A stretch of 64,000 bases of DNA from Deltaproteobacteria bacterium (GCA_029261835.1 JAJDAO010000078.1:62001-126000), one strand, 5' to 3'; counted from the first letter of the stretch, positions 48,502 through 57,286 are shown. Notes: generated from the sequence alone by a model not told the origin. A program made the numbers and translations.

Positions 48502-48975
48502 TTACAGCCGTTTGTGCAGTACGTCCATGAGATTACCGAAGCCGCGCGCGCGCCAGAACGCCTGTCCCTCGCGATTGGCGACCGAGACCTGCACTTCGAC
48601 TCGCCCGACACCGTTCTCCTTGATCCACGCCAGAGCGCGTGCGACCAGCGCAGAGCCGACGCCTCGACGGCGCACATCGGCCCGCACACCGAGGTCGGTG
48701 ATCTCCGCACGCTCTGTCTCCTCCATGATGGGTGGCGAGCGGTCGATTCTCACGATGCAAAGGCCCGGCAGATCCCCCTGCTCTTCGTAGACGAAGATCG
48801 CCGCGTCGGGATCGCGCTGAACGGCCCGCAGAAGCTCGATCAGCTCACGCTCCGCGTCCGCGCGCATTCGAAAGACGGGTTCGAGCGGCTCGTGGTGCCG
48901 GGTAATGGCGGTCCAGAGAGCGGCGACTCGGTCGAGGTCCCGCGCGGCGGCGCGGCGCACCCGGCCCCCGCTCAC
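48502..48975 (-). CDS. GNAT-family N-acetyltransferase
   Basis: A 157-residue GNAT protein. The acetyl-CoA-binding motif is visible as I-T-D-L-G-V-R-A-D-V-R-R-R-G-V-G-S-A-L near residue 95, with F-W-R-A-R-G-F at the end of the fold. GTG 48975 overlaps the stop of the upstream gene (GTGA), which fixes the start. The substrate is unknown. It is coupled to a predicted secreted protein of unknown function. Confidence 0.86.
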   Translation of the reverse strand: MSGGRVRRAAARDLDRVAALWTAITRHHEPLEPVFRMRADAERELIELLRAVQRDPDAAIFVYEEQGDLPGLCIVRIDRSPPIMEETERAEITDLGVRADVRRRGVGSALVARALAWIKENGVGRVEVQVSVANREGQAFWRARGFGNLMDVLHKRL

Positions 48976-49775
48976 GGTCTCTCGCTCGCCTCGGACCGAT
49001 CGTCGTCGGCCACGCTCTTCGCTCGGGTCCCCATACGCCACATTCGGAACGTGCCGCGCATCAGGCCGTCGCGCTCGTACTCTCCGCGCAGCTCGGCGCC
49101 CTCGGCCCGCACCTCACCGGTCGCATAGCGGGTGTGGCCGGTGAGGCTCGTGGTGCGGCCCGATCCCATCGCGTCGTCACGCTCGAAGACGGGTAGCGAC
49201 GGCAGGCCGTCGATCCGCCAGATCTCGTGGTAGCCGATCACCGCGGCCGAGTCCGGGCGCAGACCTCCCGCCGAGCGATAGCCGCGCTCCGGGGAGCCGA
49301 GCAGGCGTTTGGACCTGGCCCCCCGCCCATCGATCTCGAGCCCCCGTGCAATCTCCTCGAGCTGCTCCGGAGTGGGCTGCCAAGCCCCGAGGGTTCGAGC
49401 TGAGCGATCGCCCGCGAGCGTTTCGAAGCGTCCACTCGGGTCCTGGAAGACGACTTTCGGAAACTCGCTCCACACGAGCCGTGCGCCGTCACGCTCGAAG
49501 CGCCAGATCCGGTCTTCCCACTGCAGGACCTCGCCCTGGCGCGGGACCTCTTCCCGGTAGTGGATCAGCACGTACCAAGTCCCGACGAGATCCACCGCGT
49601 GCCCCGGATGCCCCCGACCGGCGGGCTGCTCGGTCGCGGGCGCCGGGGAGGCGAAGACCAGCGAAAGAGCGAGGCCGAGAGCCGCAGCATGAACGGGAGA
49701 GCCGCCCCTCGGGCTGGCACCCTTCACCCGCAGCGGGCGGAAACAGTGGTCAGCGGTGGCAAATTTTTTCCGCAT
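48972..49775 (-). CDS. Predicted secreted protein of unknown function
   Basis: About 267 residues. A basic N-region is followed by a hydrophobic core (A-A-A-L-G-L-A-L-S-L-V-F-A-S-P-A-P-A-T) with a plausible signal-peptidase site after A-P-A. The mature part begins with a strand W-Y-V-L-I-H-Y-R-E and has many Trp and Arg residues, but no family was recognised. ATG 49775 is preferred; the frame is open upstream to 49838. It is coupled to the GNAT gene and divergently oriented from the sigma-54-type operon. Confidence 0.65.
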   Translation of the reverse strand: MRKKFATADHCFRPLRVKGASPRGGSPVHAAALGLALSLVFASPAPATEQPAGRGHPGHAVDLVGTWYVLIHYREEVPRQGEVLQWEDRIWRFERDGARLVWSEFPKVVFQDPSGRFETLAGDRSARTLGAWQPTPEQLEEIARGLEIDGRGARSKRLLGSPERGYRSAGGLRPDSAAVIGYHEIWRIDGLPSLPVFERDDAMGSGRTTSLTGHTRYATGEVRAEGAELRGEYERDGLMRGTFRMWRMGTRAKSVADDDRSEASERP

Positions 49776-49885
49776 ATGAGAGCCCCGAGTAGCTTCCGTT
49801 AAGCTCTCCGTCGCGGCGTGTGAATGGTCCCGTCGCAACAGTGGTGAACCTTCTTCTCCTGAAACGGCGGGTTAGCACACGGGGA

Positions 49886-49900
49886 TGCCGATGGCCGGCA
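49886..49900. promoter_or_regulatory. Inverted repeat TGCCG-N5-CGGCA upstream of the sigma-54 promoter
   Basis: A perfect 5+5 inverted repeat centred about 55-60 bases upstream of the predicted transcription start. Sigma-54 activators commonly bind such sites upstream of the promoter, and the operon encodes one. It is close to the promoter for an enhancer and was not found before the second promoter, so the assignment is tentative. Confidence 0.3.
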
Positions 49901-49924
49901 CCTGCGGGCCGAGCCGGGAGCAGT

Positions 49925-49940
49925 TGGCATGCCGCTTGCG
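49925..49940 (+). promoter_or_regulatory. Sigma-54 (-24/-12) promoter of the AAA-kinase/activator operon
   Basis: TGGCAT-GCCGC-TTGCG. The invariant GG (49926-49927) and GC (49938-49939) are separated by exactly ten bases, as in the consensus TGGCAC-N5-TTGCW. The start of transcription would be near 49951. It points into the operon encoding the NtrC-type activator. Confidence 0.68.
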
Positions 49941-50038
49941 CACCATGAGGTGCAGTACGTGTGCGGGCATACGGGCACGGCTGTGGTGACGTGTGTCCTC
50001 GCCTGCCGTTTCTGGATGTGCTCGAACAAGCTGAAACC

Positions 50039-52069
50039 ATGTTGACGATCTGGATCATTCATCGCGATGCACAGCATCGGGCCACGTTGGCGCGAATCGC
50101 CGGCGCCGGCGACAGCACCGTACTCGGCGCGCCGACCGACCGCCTCTTCGAGTCCGCCAGCCCGCCTGGCGCGGTCGTTCTCGGGCTCAGCGGCGACTTC
50201 GAGCAGGAGCTCGATTTCGTGCATCGCTTCGGGTCTCGACTGAGACGCAGTGCCTGGATCCTGCTGGCGCCCGTCGGCGATCTCGACGAAGTGCGGCGAC
50301 TATTCGACACGCTGCGGGCGCGCCTGATCGCCTATCCCCCGAGCCCGCTGGAGCTTCGCCGTGCCCTGCGGGCAGCTCTCCAACGTCGCACTGCGGACTC
50401 GCTCTCGTCGCGAAAAGGCCGCGATACGCTGCGTGATCGCTTCGCGCGCTGGTTCGCGGACCTCGAGCTGCCGGAGCTGATGCGCGCCATCGACCCGCGG
50501 CTCAGTCAGCTGCCTCTGCTGATTCGCGGAGAGGAGGGGACGGGGCGGGCACTGCTGGCGCGCTACGTCCACGCCTTCGGTGGCAGTGGCGAAGAGGCCT
50601 TCATCCCCGTCAATTGCCGCGAGATCACGAGGGCCGAGGACCTCTTGCGGCAGATCGACGGAAGTGCGGCAGCCAACCACAACGAGGCCTGGACAATCTG
50701 GTTGGAGGACGTGGACTGTCTGCCGCTGCCACTCCAACGCCTTGTTCGGGATTGGATCGAGTTCGGCCTGCCTGATGGCACGCTTCGGGCATCGGAGCTG
50801 CGCTGGATCGCGGGCGCGGGCGATGACGGCGACTTGGACGCGGACCCCGGCCTGGACCCGCGGCTCACCCAGGCCCTCTCCGGCCTCACCGTCCGCATCC
50901 CGCCGCTCAGAGAGCGCCGCGAACGCATCGAGGCCTTCACGGCCGACACCGCGTTGGCCTGGTGCAGTACCTACGGTGAACGCCTGCGGCGCTTCAGTCG
51001 CGATGCTGTCCAGCTTCTCAACGACTACCCGTGGCCGGGCAATTTCCGGGAGCTCGAGGCGGTCGTGATCCGCACCCTGTCGTTCAGCAGCTCCGATCCG
51101 CTGCTGCCCGTTCATCTTCGCTTCCCGGGTGATAGCTGCTGGCTCGGCCAGCGAGAGGATGATTCCGCGCTGACCGAGACCGAGGCGGAGATCCCGGAGG
51201 CGACCATCCTCGAGGAGGACGAGGAAGCCTACGTCGAGGAGGAGAGCGAGGAAGTCTATGACGAGGAGGAGATCGAGGAGGCGATCGGGCCCCTCCTCAC
51301 TCCGATCCGACGTGGCGGACTCTCACCTGATGAAGAGTCGTCCGATGCGGTCGAGATGGCGGTGCGGGCGGCGGAGAGCGTGCTCCCGATACCGCCCACT
51401 GCAGCCGCGGGCCAGCAACCCGATTCGCGTCTGAGGCGGCTGGTTCGCGCGGTGGCGCACGAGGTGCGAAACCCGCTTGTGTCGATCCGCACCTTCTCCG
51501 AACTGCTCCCGGACCACTACGACGACGCGGAGTTCCGCACACATTTCCGCGAGCTGGTCGGCCAGGATGTCCGGCGCATCGACGAGGCGGTGGGGCGCCT
51601 GCAGAACATCGTCGACATGCCGGAGGTCAAGTCGCAGCCGGTCCACATGGCCCATCTGCTGGAGGGCCTGCTCGACGAGCGGCAGGGAGAGATTCAGTCC
51701 AGGCGACTGCTCGTTCTGAAAGAGCTCGACCACGACGTACCCTACGCGCTCGGGGATCCCCTACAGCTACGCGATGCTTTCGCGGGTCTGCTCGACCGGG
51801 CACTGGCGGGGGTATCGGACCGCGGTGATATCTATCTCGCATCGAAGCACCACGAGTCGGGCCTGGCGGGGCGGCCGTCCGTACGGGTACTGCTGCGCCA
51901 CACGACAGCCGCGGTCGATGACAGCGGCTCTCGGGGGACGCAACCCCGTGCCGATCTCGACTTGGTGCTGGCGGAGACCGTGATCCAGGCCCTGGACGGC
52001 AGCCTGACGGTCGATACCACCGACAGTCAGGAGCGCGTCATCGTCGTCGATCTGCCCGCACCGAGCTAG
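50039..52069 (+). CDS. Chimaera of degenerate sigma-54-activator AAA+ domain and histidine-kinase-like domain
   Basis: A 676-residue protein. Residues ~1-120 resemble a receiver without a clear phospho-acceptor. Residues ~130-365 resemble the NtrC AAA+ domain (ending W-P-G-N-F-R-E-L-E), but Walker A reads G-E-E-G-T-G-R (Lys replaced by Arg170), Walker B is altered (W-L-E-D-V-D), and the GAFTGA loop is missing. A Glu-rich linker follows (~380-418). A HisKA helix has the H-box V-A-H-E-V-R-N-P-L (His474). The C-terminal catalytic domain is degenerate: no N-box Asn and no clear G-boxes. It is probably a sensor, scaffold or phosphotransfer protein for the activator encoded 90 bases downstream. ATG 50039 is the assumed start; GTG 49961 is also in frame. 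Confidence 0.72.
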   Translation: MLTIWIIHRDAQHRATLARIAGAGDSTVLGAPTDRLFESASPPGAVVLGLSGDFEQELDFVHRFGSRLRRSAWILLAPVGDLDEVRRLFDTLRARLIAYPPSPLELRRALRAALQRRTADSLSSRKGRDTLRDRFARWFADLELPELMRAIDPRLSQLPLLIRGEEGTGRALLARYVHAFGGSGEEAFIPVNCREITRAEDLLRQIDGSAAANHNEAWTIWLEDVDCLPLPLQRLVRDWIEFGLPDGTLRASELRWIAGAGDDGDLDADPGLDPRLTQALSGLTVRIPPLRERRERIEAFTADTALAWCSTYGERLRRFSRDAVQLLNDYPWPGNFRELEAVVIRTLSFSSSDPLLPVHLRFPGDSCWLGQREDDSALTETEAEIPEATILEEDEEAYVEEESEEVYDEEEIEEAIGPLLTPIRRGGLSPDEESSDAVEMAVRAAESVLPIPPTAAAGQQPDSRLRRLVRAVAHEVRNPLVSIRTFSELLPDHYDDAEFRTHFRELVGQDVRRIDEAVGRLQNIVDMPEVKSQPVHMAHLLEGLLDERQGEIQSRRLLVLKELDHDVPYALGDPLQLRDAFAGLLDRALAGVSDRGDIYLASKHHESGLAGRPSVRVLLRHTTAAVDDSGSRGTQPRADLDLVLAETVIQALDGSLTVDTTDSQERVIVVDLPAPS

Positions 52070-52159
52070 GCGTCTACGCGGTCGACAGAACTGGCGGCTA
52101 GCGGGAGGACCGACGGCTGGATCTTCATCGGACGGGACGTCCGTGATACATTCAGCGCG

Positions 52160-53539
52160 ATGCCGCGCGTGTTGATCGTCGACGATGAGTCCGCTGTTCG
52201 AGAATCGTTGCGGATGATCCTCAAGGGCGAGTGCGAGGTCCACACGGCCGAGGATGTCGACTCTGCACTTCGGACCATCGCCGAGCTGTCACCCGATCTG
52301 GTCCTGCTCGATGTCGTGATGCCGGGTCGCAATGGACTCGAGCTACTGGGTGAGCTGCGCGCGCGCGAGCTGGAAACCCCGGTCATCGTGCTGACCGCGA
52401 GCAATACCGTGTCGATCGCGGTTCAGGCCATGAAGCTCGGTGCGGCGGATTTCATCACGAAGCCGTTCGAGGTCGACGCGCTGAGGATCAAGGTGCGGCA
52501 GCTGCTGGATCGACGGCAGCTCGAGCAAGAGGTGCTGCGGCTACGCGACGAAGTGAGTGAGCGGCAGCAGCTCGGCAGCCTGGTGGGCCGCAGCCCCGTG
52601 ATGCGCGAGGTCTTTCGTACGGTCGAGCGCATCGCCAGGGCCGAGGCCACGGTTCTCATCAGCGGCGAGAGTGGTACGGGCAAGGAACTCGTCGCCCGAG
52701 CGATCCACGATCTGGGTCGACACGCCGATGGACCCTTCGTGGCGGTCAACTGCGGGGCGATTCCCCGAGAGCTGATCGAGAGCGAGCTCTTCGGCCATGA
52801 GCGAGGTGCCTTCACCGGCGCGACCGATCTACGTATCGGTCGCTTCGAGGCCGCGGCCGGCGGAACACTGCTGCTCGACGAAATCGGCGAGCTGGAGCCG
52901 AGCGTTCAGGTGAAGCTGCTACGGGCGCTTCAAGAACGCGTGGTCGAGCGACTCGGAAGCTCCGCTTCCATTGGCTTCGACGCGCGTGTCGTCGCCGCAA
53001 CCAATCGCGATCTCGAGCAGGAGGTCGCGGCGGGGCGGTTTCGTTCCGACCTCTACTACCGCGTGAACGTAGTGCCCATCCACGTGCCTCCGCTGCGCGA
53101 GCGCCGCGAAGACGTGGCCCTACTGGCCAACACCTTCATCGGTCGTATGGCCGAGCGGAGAGGGGAGGCTGCCGGCCAGTCGATCCGGTTGTCACGCGCC
53201 GCCCTCGCTGCGCTCGAAGGCTATGCCTGGCCGGGCAACGTGCGAGAACTCGAAAACGCAATCGAGCACGGACTGGCACTCTGCGAGACGGGGGGAATCG
53301 AGCTCGAGCACCTTCCGATCGCCATCAGGCGCACGGGTCGGGCCGAGGCGCTGCGCGAGGACTGGCGCCAAGGCCGCCTGACATTCGAGGATGCGCTGTC
53401 GCGCTTCGAGACCGAGATCCTCCGCGAGGCGCTGGAGCGGGCCGACTGGAACCAGACCCGGGCCGCCTCGAACCTGAGCATCACGCGGCGGGTACTCAAG
53501 CTGAAGATGGATCGCTTCGGAATCGAGCCTCCATCCTGA
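52160..53539 (+). CDS. NtrC-family sigma-54-dependent response regulator
   Basis: A 459-residue activator. The receiver domain has V-L-I-V-D-D-E and phospho-acceptor Asp51 in L-L-D-V-V-M-P-G, with K-P-F near 106. The AAA+ domain is intact: Walker [15 protein letters not shown] at residues 216-221 for sigma-54 contact, Walker [10 protein letters not shown], and R-E-R-R-E-D-V. A Fis-type helix-turn-helix closes the protein ([14 protein letters not shown]). It shares an operon with the chimaeric AAA-kinase protein, its likely partner. It is the natural candidate to drive the two sigma-54 promoters found on either side of it. Confidence 0.94.
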   Translation: MPRVLIVDDESAVRESLRMILKGECEVHTAEDVDSALRTIAELSPDLVLLDVVMPGRNGLELLGELRARELETPVIVLTASNTVSIAVQAMKLGAADFITKPFEVDALRIKVRQLLDRRQLEQEVLRLRDEVSERQQLGSLVGRSPVMREVFRTVERIARAEATVLISGESGTGKELVARAIHDLGRHADGPFVAVNCGAIPRELIESELFGHERGAFTGATDLRIGRFEAAAGGTLLLDEIGELEPSVQVKLLRALQERVVERLGSSASIGFDARVVAATNRDLEQEVAAGRFRSDLYYRVNVVPIHVPPLRERREDVALLANTFIGRMAERRGEAAGQSIRLSRAALAALEGYAWPGNVRELENAIEHGLALCETGGIELEHLPIAIRRTGRAEALREDWRQGRLTFEDALSRFETEILREALERADWNQTRAASNLSITRRVLKLKMDRFGIEPPS

Positions 53540-53762
53540 AAGTCCGTGTTCGCCGAGGAACAGCTTCTGGCACCCGCGGTTCTATCCGGAACACGTGGCT
53601 TTTCTGCTGTATCGGCACAGGCTTAGCGGACTCCAGTGGCGGGAGTGTTCAGCCGCGTACGCTTCGGCCGCGCAGGGCGTAGCCCGACTCGGCGCCACGA
53701 GGACGAGCAGTTCCAGTTCGAAATCCGCCACTTGCAGCCGCAGCGACCGGTCGGCTCGAGCC

Positions 53763-53778
53763 TGGCATGGGGCTTGCT
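53763..53778 (+). promoter_or_regulatory. Sigma-54 (-24/-12) promoter of the HD-GYP gene
   Basis: TGGCAT-GGGGC-TTGCT, with GG (53764-53765) and GC (53776-53777) ten bases apart, matches the consensus closely. Transcription would begin near 53789, leaving a leader of about 38 bases before ATG 53827. It lies about 220 bases after the activator gene. The rest of the 53540-53762 gap holds no recognisable gene. Confidence 0.7.
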
Positions 53779-53826
53779 CTTCACAGTCGCATGCGATCAA
53801 AGCTCACGAGCAGAATCGAAGAGGCA

Positions 53827-55056
53827 ATGGCGCGTCTGGAGGGATCCGATCCCAACAGCACGAAGAGCACGCTGCTGATCGTCGATGATGAAAAGGGGCC
53901 CCGCGAGTCGCTGCGCATGATCCTGTCACCTCACCACCGCGTCTTGCTGGCCGAGGATGCGCGGCAGGCGCTCGAAATCCTGCGCTCGACACCGGTGGAC
54001 GTAGCCACGCTGGACCTCAACATGCCCGGCATGAAGGGGGACGAACTCATGCGGACGATCCGCAAGGAGTTCCCCCAAGTGGAGACCATCATCATCACGG
54101 GCTGCAGCTCGGTCGAGACCGCGGTGGATGGAATCCGACACGGAGTCTTCGACTACCTCACGAAGCCATTCGATGTGGTCGAGGTGAGCACGACCGTACG
54201 AAGGGCGCTGGCACGCAGAGAGAGCCGGCTGCGCTTGATCGCTTTCCTCGGCGGAATTGGAAGAGTTCTGGGCAAGGATCGCGATCCCGAGAGTGCTCTC
54301 GATGAACTCGACAGCAGCCAGAACCTGCAGGAGCACCTGCGCGCTGCCCTGCAGAATCCCGTGCTCTCACCGGCCTCCGAGTGTGAGGAGCTGACCGCGG
54401 AGCGCGCCAACCTATTCCTCGAGGCATTGGCCGAGGCCATTGAGACCCGCGAGTCGCACAAGTGCGGGCACGCCCGGCGAGTGGCGTTCCTCACCGGGCT
54501 GATGACCGAGCGCATGGGTCTGCCGGCCGAGCAACGCGAAGAAATACGCGTTGTCTCGCTCCTGCACGACCTCGGTCGCGTCGGCATCGTTCCGTGCGCG
54601 GAGCGCCGCGACCAGCAACCACTGTACGAAGAGCGCGAGGGCAATGAGCTGCACGCGGTGATGGGCGCTCAGCTCGTCGAGCCACTCGGGTTTCCCGCCG
54701 AGGTCGCGAACGGGATCCGACATCACCACGAGCACTGGAACGGAGCCGGGTATCCCGATGGCTTGAAGGAGGAGGCCATCCCCCTTGCCTCGCGCATCGT
54801 CGCGATCGCGGACTCCTTTGACGACCTGACGAGCGATCACCCGTACCGCCCGGCGCTCAGCCACGGAGAAGCCGTGGCTGAACTACGCGAGCAGGCGGGC
54901 TCCCGCGTCGACCCCAACCTGCTGAAGGAGTTCATCGCCATTGCCGAGATCGGACTCTGCGGCACGGGTCCACTGGCGGGTCTTCGCTTCGCAGCCGGTG
55001 AGGACCCGGTCGATACCATCGCCTCGGCGACGGCGTGGATCGAGACTGACCGATGA
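53827..55056 (+). CDS. HD-GYP response regulator (cyclic-di-GMP phosphodiesterase-like)
   Basis: A 409-residue protein. The receiver has L-I-V-D-D-E and phospho-acceptor Asp63 in T-L-D-L-N-M-P-G-M-K-G. The HD-GYP domain follows: H-K-C-G-H near 220, the HD pair in L-L-H-D-L-G-R-V-G (His247/Asp248) and H-H-E-H-W-N-G-A-G-Y-P (299-309). The consensus H-D-x-G-K reads H-D-L-G-R, and H-H-E-x-x-D-G reads H-H-E-H-W-N-G, so activity may be changed. Active family members degrade cyclic-di-GMP. ATG 53827 fits a transcript starting near 53789; ATG 53767 and 53791 are in frame but lie inside or at that promoter. The stop overlaps the PilZ gene (ATGA). Confidence 0.88.
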   Translation: MARLEGSDPNSTKSTLLIVDDEKGPRESLRMILSPHHRVLLAEDARQALEILRSTPVDVATLDLNMPGMKGDELMRTIRKEFPQVETIIITGCSSVETAVDGIRHGVFDYLTKPFDVVEVSTTVRRALARRESRLRLIAFLGGIGRVLGKDRDPESALDELDSSQNLQEHLRAALQNPVLSPASECEELTAERANLFLEALAEAIETRESHKCGHARRVAFLTGLMTERMGLPAEQREEIRVVSLLHDLGRVGIVPCAERRDQQPLYEEREGNELHAVMGAQLVEPLGFPAEVANGIRHHHEHWNGAGYPDGLKEEAIPLASRIVAIADSFDDLTSDHPYRPALSHGEAVAELREQAGSRVDPNLLKEFIAIAEIGLCGTGPLAGLRFAAGEDPVDTIASATAWIETDR

Positions 55057-55466
55057 GCGCCGCACGAAACGAGCTGGTGTCGCCGCTAGACACGATCGAG
55101 CGGGTCGATGGCGATCTCGAAAGCTGGTGCCCACCGCGTGCCGAGAAGCGCGAGGATGTGGTCAGAATCGTCGAGTACAGCCACTACCCGAGGCTCTCGC
55201 GCGATCAGAGGCGTAGCGTCGGCTTCACGCGTGACGAGTCCCGCTCTGGCATGTGCATCGCGGTGGGGGAGCACGAAGAGAGTGGCACGCTCTTGCGTGT
55301 AGCCGTGCGCAATGTCGACGGCGGCTTGACCTTCGATGCTCTGGCCCGCGTTGTCTGGTGCGATGCGAGATCCGATGGTCGCTACTGGCTCGGACTCGCG
55401 CTGATGGAGGCCGGCGGGCGGCGAATGCTCAAGGTCCGGCGAGGTGGCGAGCACAGAGAGGTCTGA
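55053..55466 (+). CDS. PilZ-domain protein (cyclic-di-GMP receptor)
   Basis: A 137-residue protein with one PilZ domain. The ligand motif is present as R-D-Q-R-R (residues 50-54), then D-E-S-R-S-G (61-66), matching R-x3-R and D-x-S-x-x-G. The C-terminal strand W-L-G-L-A-L-M-E is typical. Start overlaps the HD-GYP stop by four bases, so enzyme and receptor are translationally coupled. It may sense local cyclic-di-GMP set by its partner. The target process is unknown. Confidence 0.82.
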   Translation: MSAARNELVSPLDTIERVDGDLESWCPPRAEKREDVVRIVEYSHYPRLSRDQRRSVGFTRDESRSGMCIAVGEHEESGTLLRVAVRNVDGGLTFDALARVVWCDARSDGRYWLGLALMEAGGRRMLKVRRGGEHREV

Positions 55467-55629
55467 CAGGGGCTCCGGTGTGCGGGTAGGGGCTGGCGGC
55501 TTGACTGGGGAGTCCCGCCGGTCCCAGATTCACGGGGCTGGGGCCGGTGGTGATCATCCGGGGGGATGGACCGCCGGCCCCCTACTCGGGCCTCTCGCCT
55601 GTCTGGACGGTCGAGCTGAAGCTCTCGAG

Positions 55630-55645
55630 AATGATCCGGGCTAGA
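55630..55645 (+). repeat. Partial copy of the arm of the 35.3-kb inverted repeat
   Basis: AATGATCCGGGCTAGA matches the right arm of the 35281-35347 repeat (AATAATCCGGGCTAGC) at 14 of 16 positions. No facing arm was found nearby. It sits nine bases before the tatA start. A chance match cannot be excluded at this length. Confidence 0.35.
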
Positions 55646-55653
55646 GTGCGCAG

Positions 55654-56025
55654 ATGTTCGGCATCGGCGTGCAGGAGCTGGCCCTGATCTTCGTGATCGC
55701 GCTGTTGATCTTCGGGCCCAAACGGCTTCCCGAACTCGCTCGAACGCTGGGCAAGGGAATGGCCGAGTTCCGCCGCGCCTCGGCAGATCTGCGTCAGAGC
55801 TTCAGCCTCGACACCCACAGCCCGCCACCTCGCCGCCCGCTCGATCCCCCTCCTGGCGACCCACGTGAGCAACGCGACACCCATGATCGGCCCAGCCAGT
55901 CGGTCGGATCAGCCACAGTACCGGCTTCGGAGGAAGCGGAGCCGGGCAGCGAGGCCGAGGGCAGCCCTCCCCAGCCGTCGGGCTCGAGCCCGACAGGCAA
56001 GAGTCCGGAAGCGAGCGGTGACTGA
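55654..56025 (+). CDS. tatA: Twin-arginine translocase subunit TatA/TatB
   Basis: A 123-residue protein. A single N-terminal membrane helix (L-A-L-I-F-V-I-A-L-L-I-F) is followed by the F-G-P-K-R-L-P-E-L hinge and an amphipathic helix. The rest is a Pro/Ser/Glu-rich tail. The F-G-I-G-V-Q-E-L start fits TatA and TatB alike; the long tail and the pairing with tatC lean to a TatB-like or bifunctional role. It overlaps tatC by eight bases. Confidence 0.88.
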   Translation: MFGIGVQELALIFVIALLIFGPKRLPELARTLGKGMAEFRRASADLRQSFSLDTHSPPPRRPLDPPPGDPREQRDTHDRPSQSVGSATVPASEEAEPGSEAEGSPPQPSGSSPTGKSPEASGD

Positions 56026-56743
56026 CCAGCCCGCTCCCATTACCGATCACCTCGCCGAGCTGCGAAGTCGCATCGCGTGGACGCTGTTCGCCTTGGTGAC
56101 CTGCACGGTGCTGGCTTTCAACTTCAAGGAAGAGATCTTCGGCTTCCTGCTCGTTCCCGCCGTCAGTGCATTGGGGATCGAGGGCCGGCTGCAGGCCATC
56201 GCGCCGGCTGAGATCTTCTTCACGTATATCAAGTGCTCTCTGCTGGCTGGCTTCGTGCTGTCGCTGCCGGTCACCTTCTGGCAGATGTGGTCTTTCATCG
56301 CGCCGGGTCTCTACGCCAATGAAAAGCGAGCGGCACTTCCTTTCGTCTTCTGCTCGACGATGCTCTTTGCCGGGGGCGCGATCTTCGGCTACACGCAGGT
56401 CTTTCCATTGGTCTTCCGCTTCTTCAGCAGCTTCAGCAACGACTTCGTCGAAGCGGCCTGGACGATGAAGGAAGTCGTCAGCTTGACGATCCGGCTCTTC
56501 CTCGCCTTCGGCGTCGCGTTCGAGCTGCCGCTTCTGGTCTTCTTCCTGTCGCTGACCGGAATCGTGAGTGCGAAGCAGCTCTTGTCCGGCACCCCCTACG
56601 CGATTCTTGCGATCTTCATCGCCGCCGCGATCCTCACTCCGCCCGACTTCATCAGCCAGCTCTTTCTCGGCTTGCCGATGGTCGCCCTCTACCTCGTCGG
56701 CGTGGGGGTCGCGTGGATCTTCGAGCCGCGGCGCGACCGGTGA
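56018..56743 (+). CDS. tatC: Twin-arginine translocase subunit TatC
   Basis: A 241-residue integral membrane protein with six predicted helices. It starts with I-T-D-H-L-A-E-L-R-S-R-I, the family signature, and contains the conserved W-S-F-I-A-P-G-L-Y-A-N-E-K-R segment and the A-F-G-V-A-F-E-L-P helix. TatC recognises twin-arginine signals and builds the translocon with TatA/B. GTG 56018 lies within tatA, so the genes are coupled. The frame is open further upstream into tatA, but those residues are not TatC-like. Confidence 0.95.
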   Translation: MTDQPAPITDHLAELRSRIAWTLFALVTCTVLAFNFKEEIFGFLLVPAVSALGIEGRLQAIAPAEIFFTYIKCSLLAGFVLSLPVTFWQMWSFIAPGLYANEKRAALPFVFCSTMLFAGGAIFGYTQVFPLVFRFFSSFSNDFVEAAWTMKEVVSLTIRLFLAFGVAFELPLLVFFLSLTGIVSAKQLLSGTPYAILAIFIAAAILTPPDFISQLFLGLPMVALYLVGVGVAWIFEPRRDR

Positions 56744-56753
56744 GAGAGCCCGG

Positions 56754-57281
56754 TTAGCGCCAACGCGCGTAGGGATGAAGACTGAGGTTGGAGTTGAGGT
56801 AGCGCGGATCGCCGCTCACCTCTTCTGCTAGCCAGTCCGGGTGCTCGAAGACCTGATCCTCACACTCGAGCTCGATCTCTGCGATCACCAGACCCCGATT
56901 GGCGGCATGGAAGACGTCGACGTCCCAATGGCTGCCGTTGACCTCGAGGGCGTATCTCGTCTTGTGGATGATCTCGCCGCGGCAGAGCTCGAGCAGCGCT
57001 CCCCCGTCCTGGATGGGAATCGCGTACTCGAACTCGGCGCAGGTAATCCCGCGGCGCTTTCCCTTGATGGTGAGCTGAGAACCGGACTGCGTCACCCTCA
57101 CCCTGACGACGTTCGCTTCATCGCGGGAGAGATAGCCCTGGCGGATATCGACACCGGACTCCGCTCCATGCCACGGCGTTCCGCGGACGAGAAACTTCCG
57201 CTCGATCTCCAGCGATCCACTCGCTACACCCACGACCGGCAGTGTAGGGGATCGCTGGGCGATCAAAGCCTGGGCCTGCAC
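56754..57281 (-). CDS. CYTH-domain protein
   Basis: A 175-residue protein. The CYTH signature E-I-E-R-K-F-L-V starts near residue 25, followed by R-Q-G-Y-L-S, V-R-V-R-V, T-I-K-G, and E-I-E-L-E-C near residue 137. These charged strands form a tunnel that binds triphosphates with Mg. Members are inorganic triphosphatases, thiamine triphosphatases or class IV adenylate cyclases; most short bacterial ones are triphosphatases. GTG 57281 follows the malic enzyme stop by five bases; GTG 57233 is an alternative closer to the domain. Confidence 0.88.
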   Translation of the reverse strand: MQAQALIAQRSPTLPVVGVASGSLEIERKFLVRGTPWHGAESGVDIRQGYLSRDEANVVRVRVTQSGSQLTIKGKRRGITCAEFEYAIPIQDGGALLELCRGEIIHKTRYALEVNGSHWDVDVFHAANRGLVIAEIELECEDQVFEHPDWLAEEVSGDPRYLNSNLSLHPYARWR

Positions 57282-57286
57282 GCCCG

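Noticed and set aside
53572-53587. Second sigma-54-like sequence (TGGCACCCGCGGTTCT) after the activator gene
   Set aside because: The -24 half is good but the -12 half lacks GC at the required place; the site at 53763 is better.
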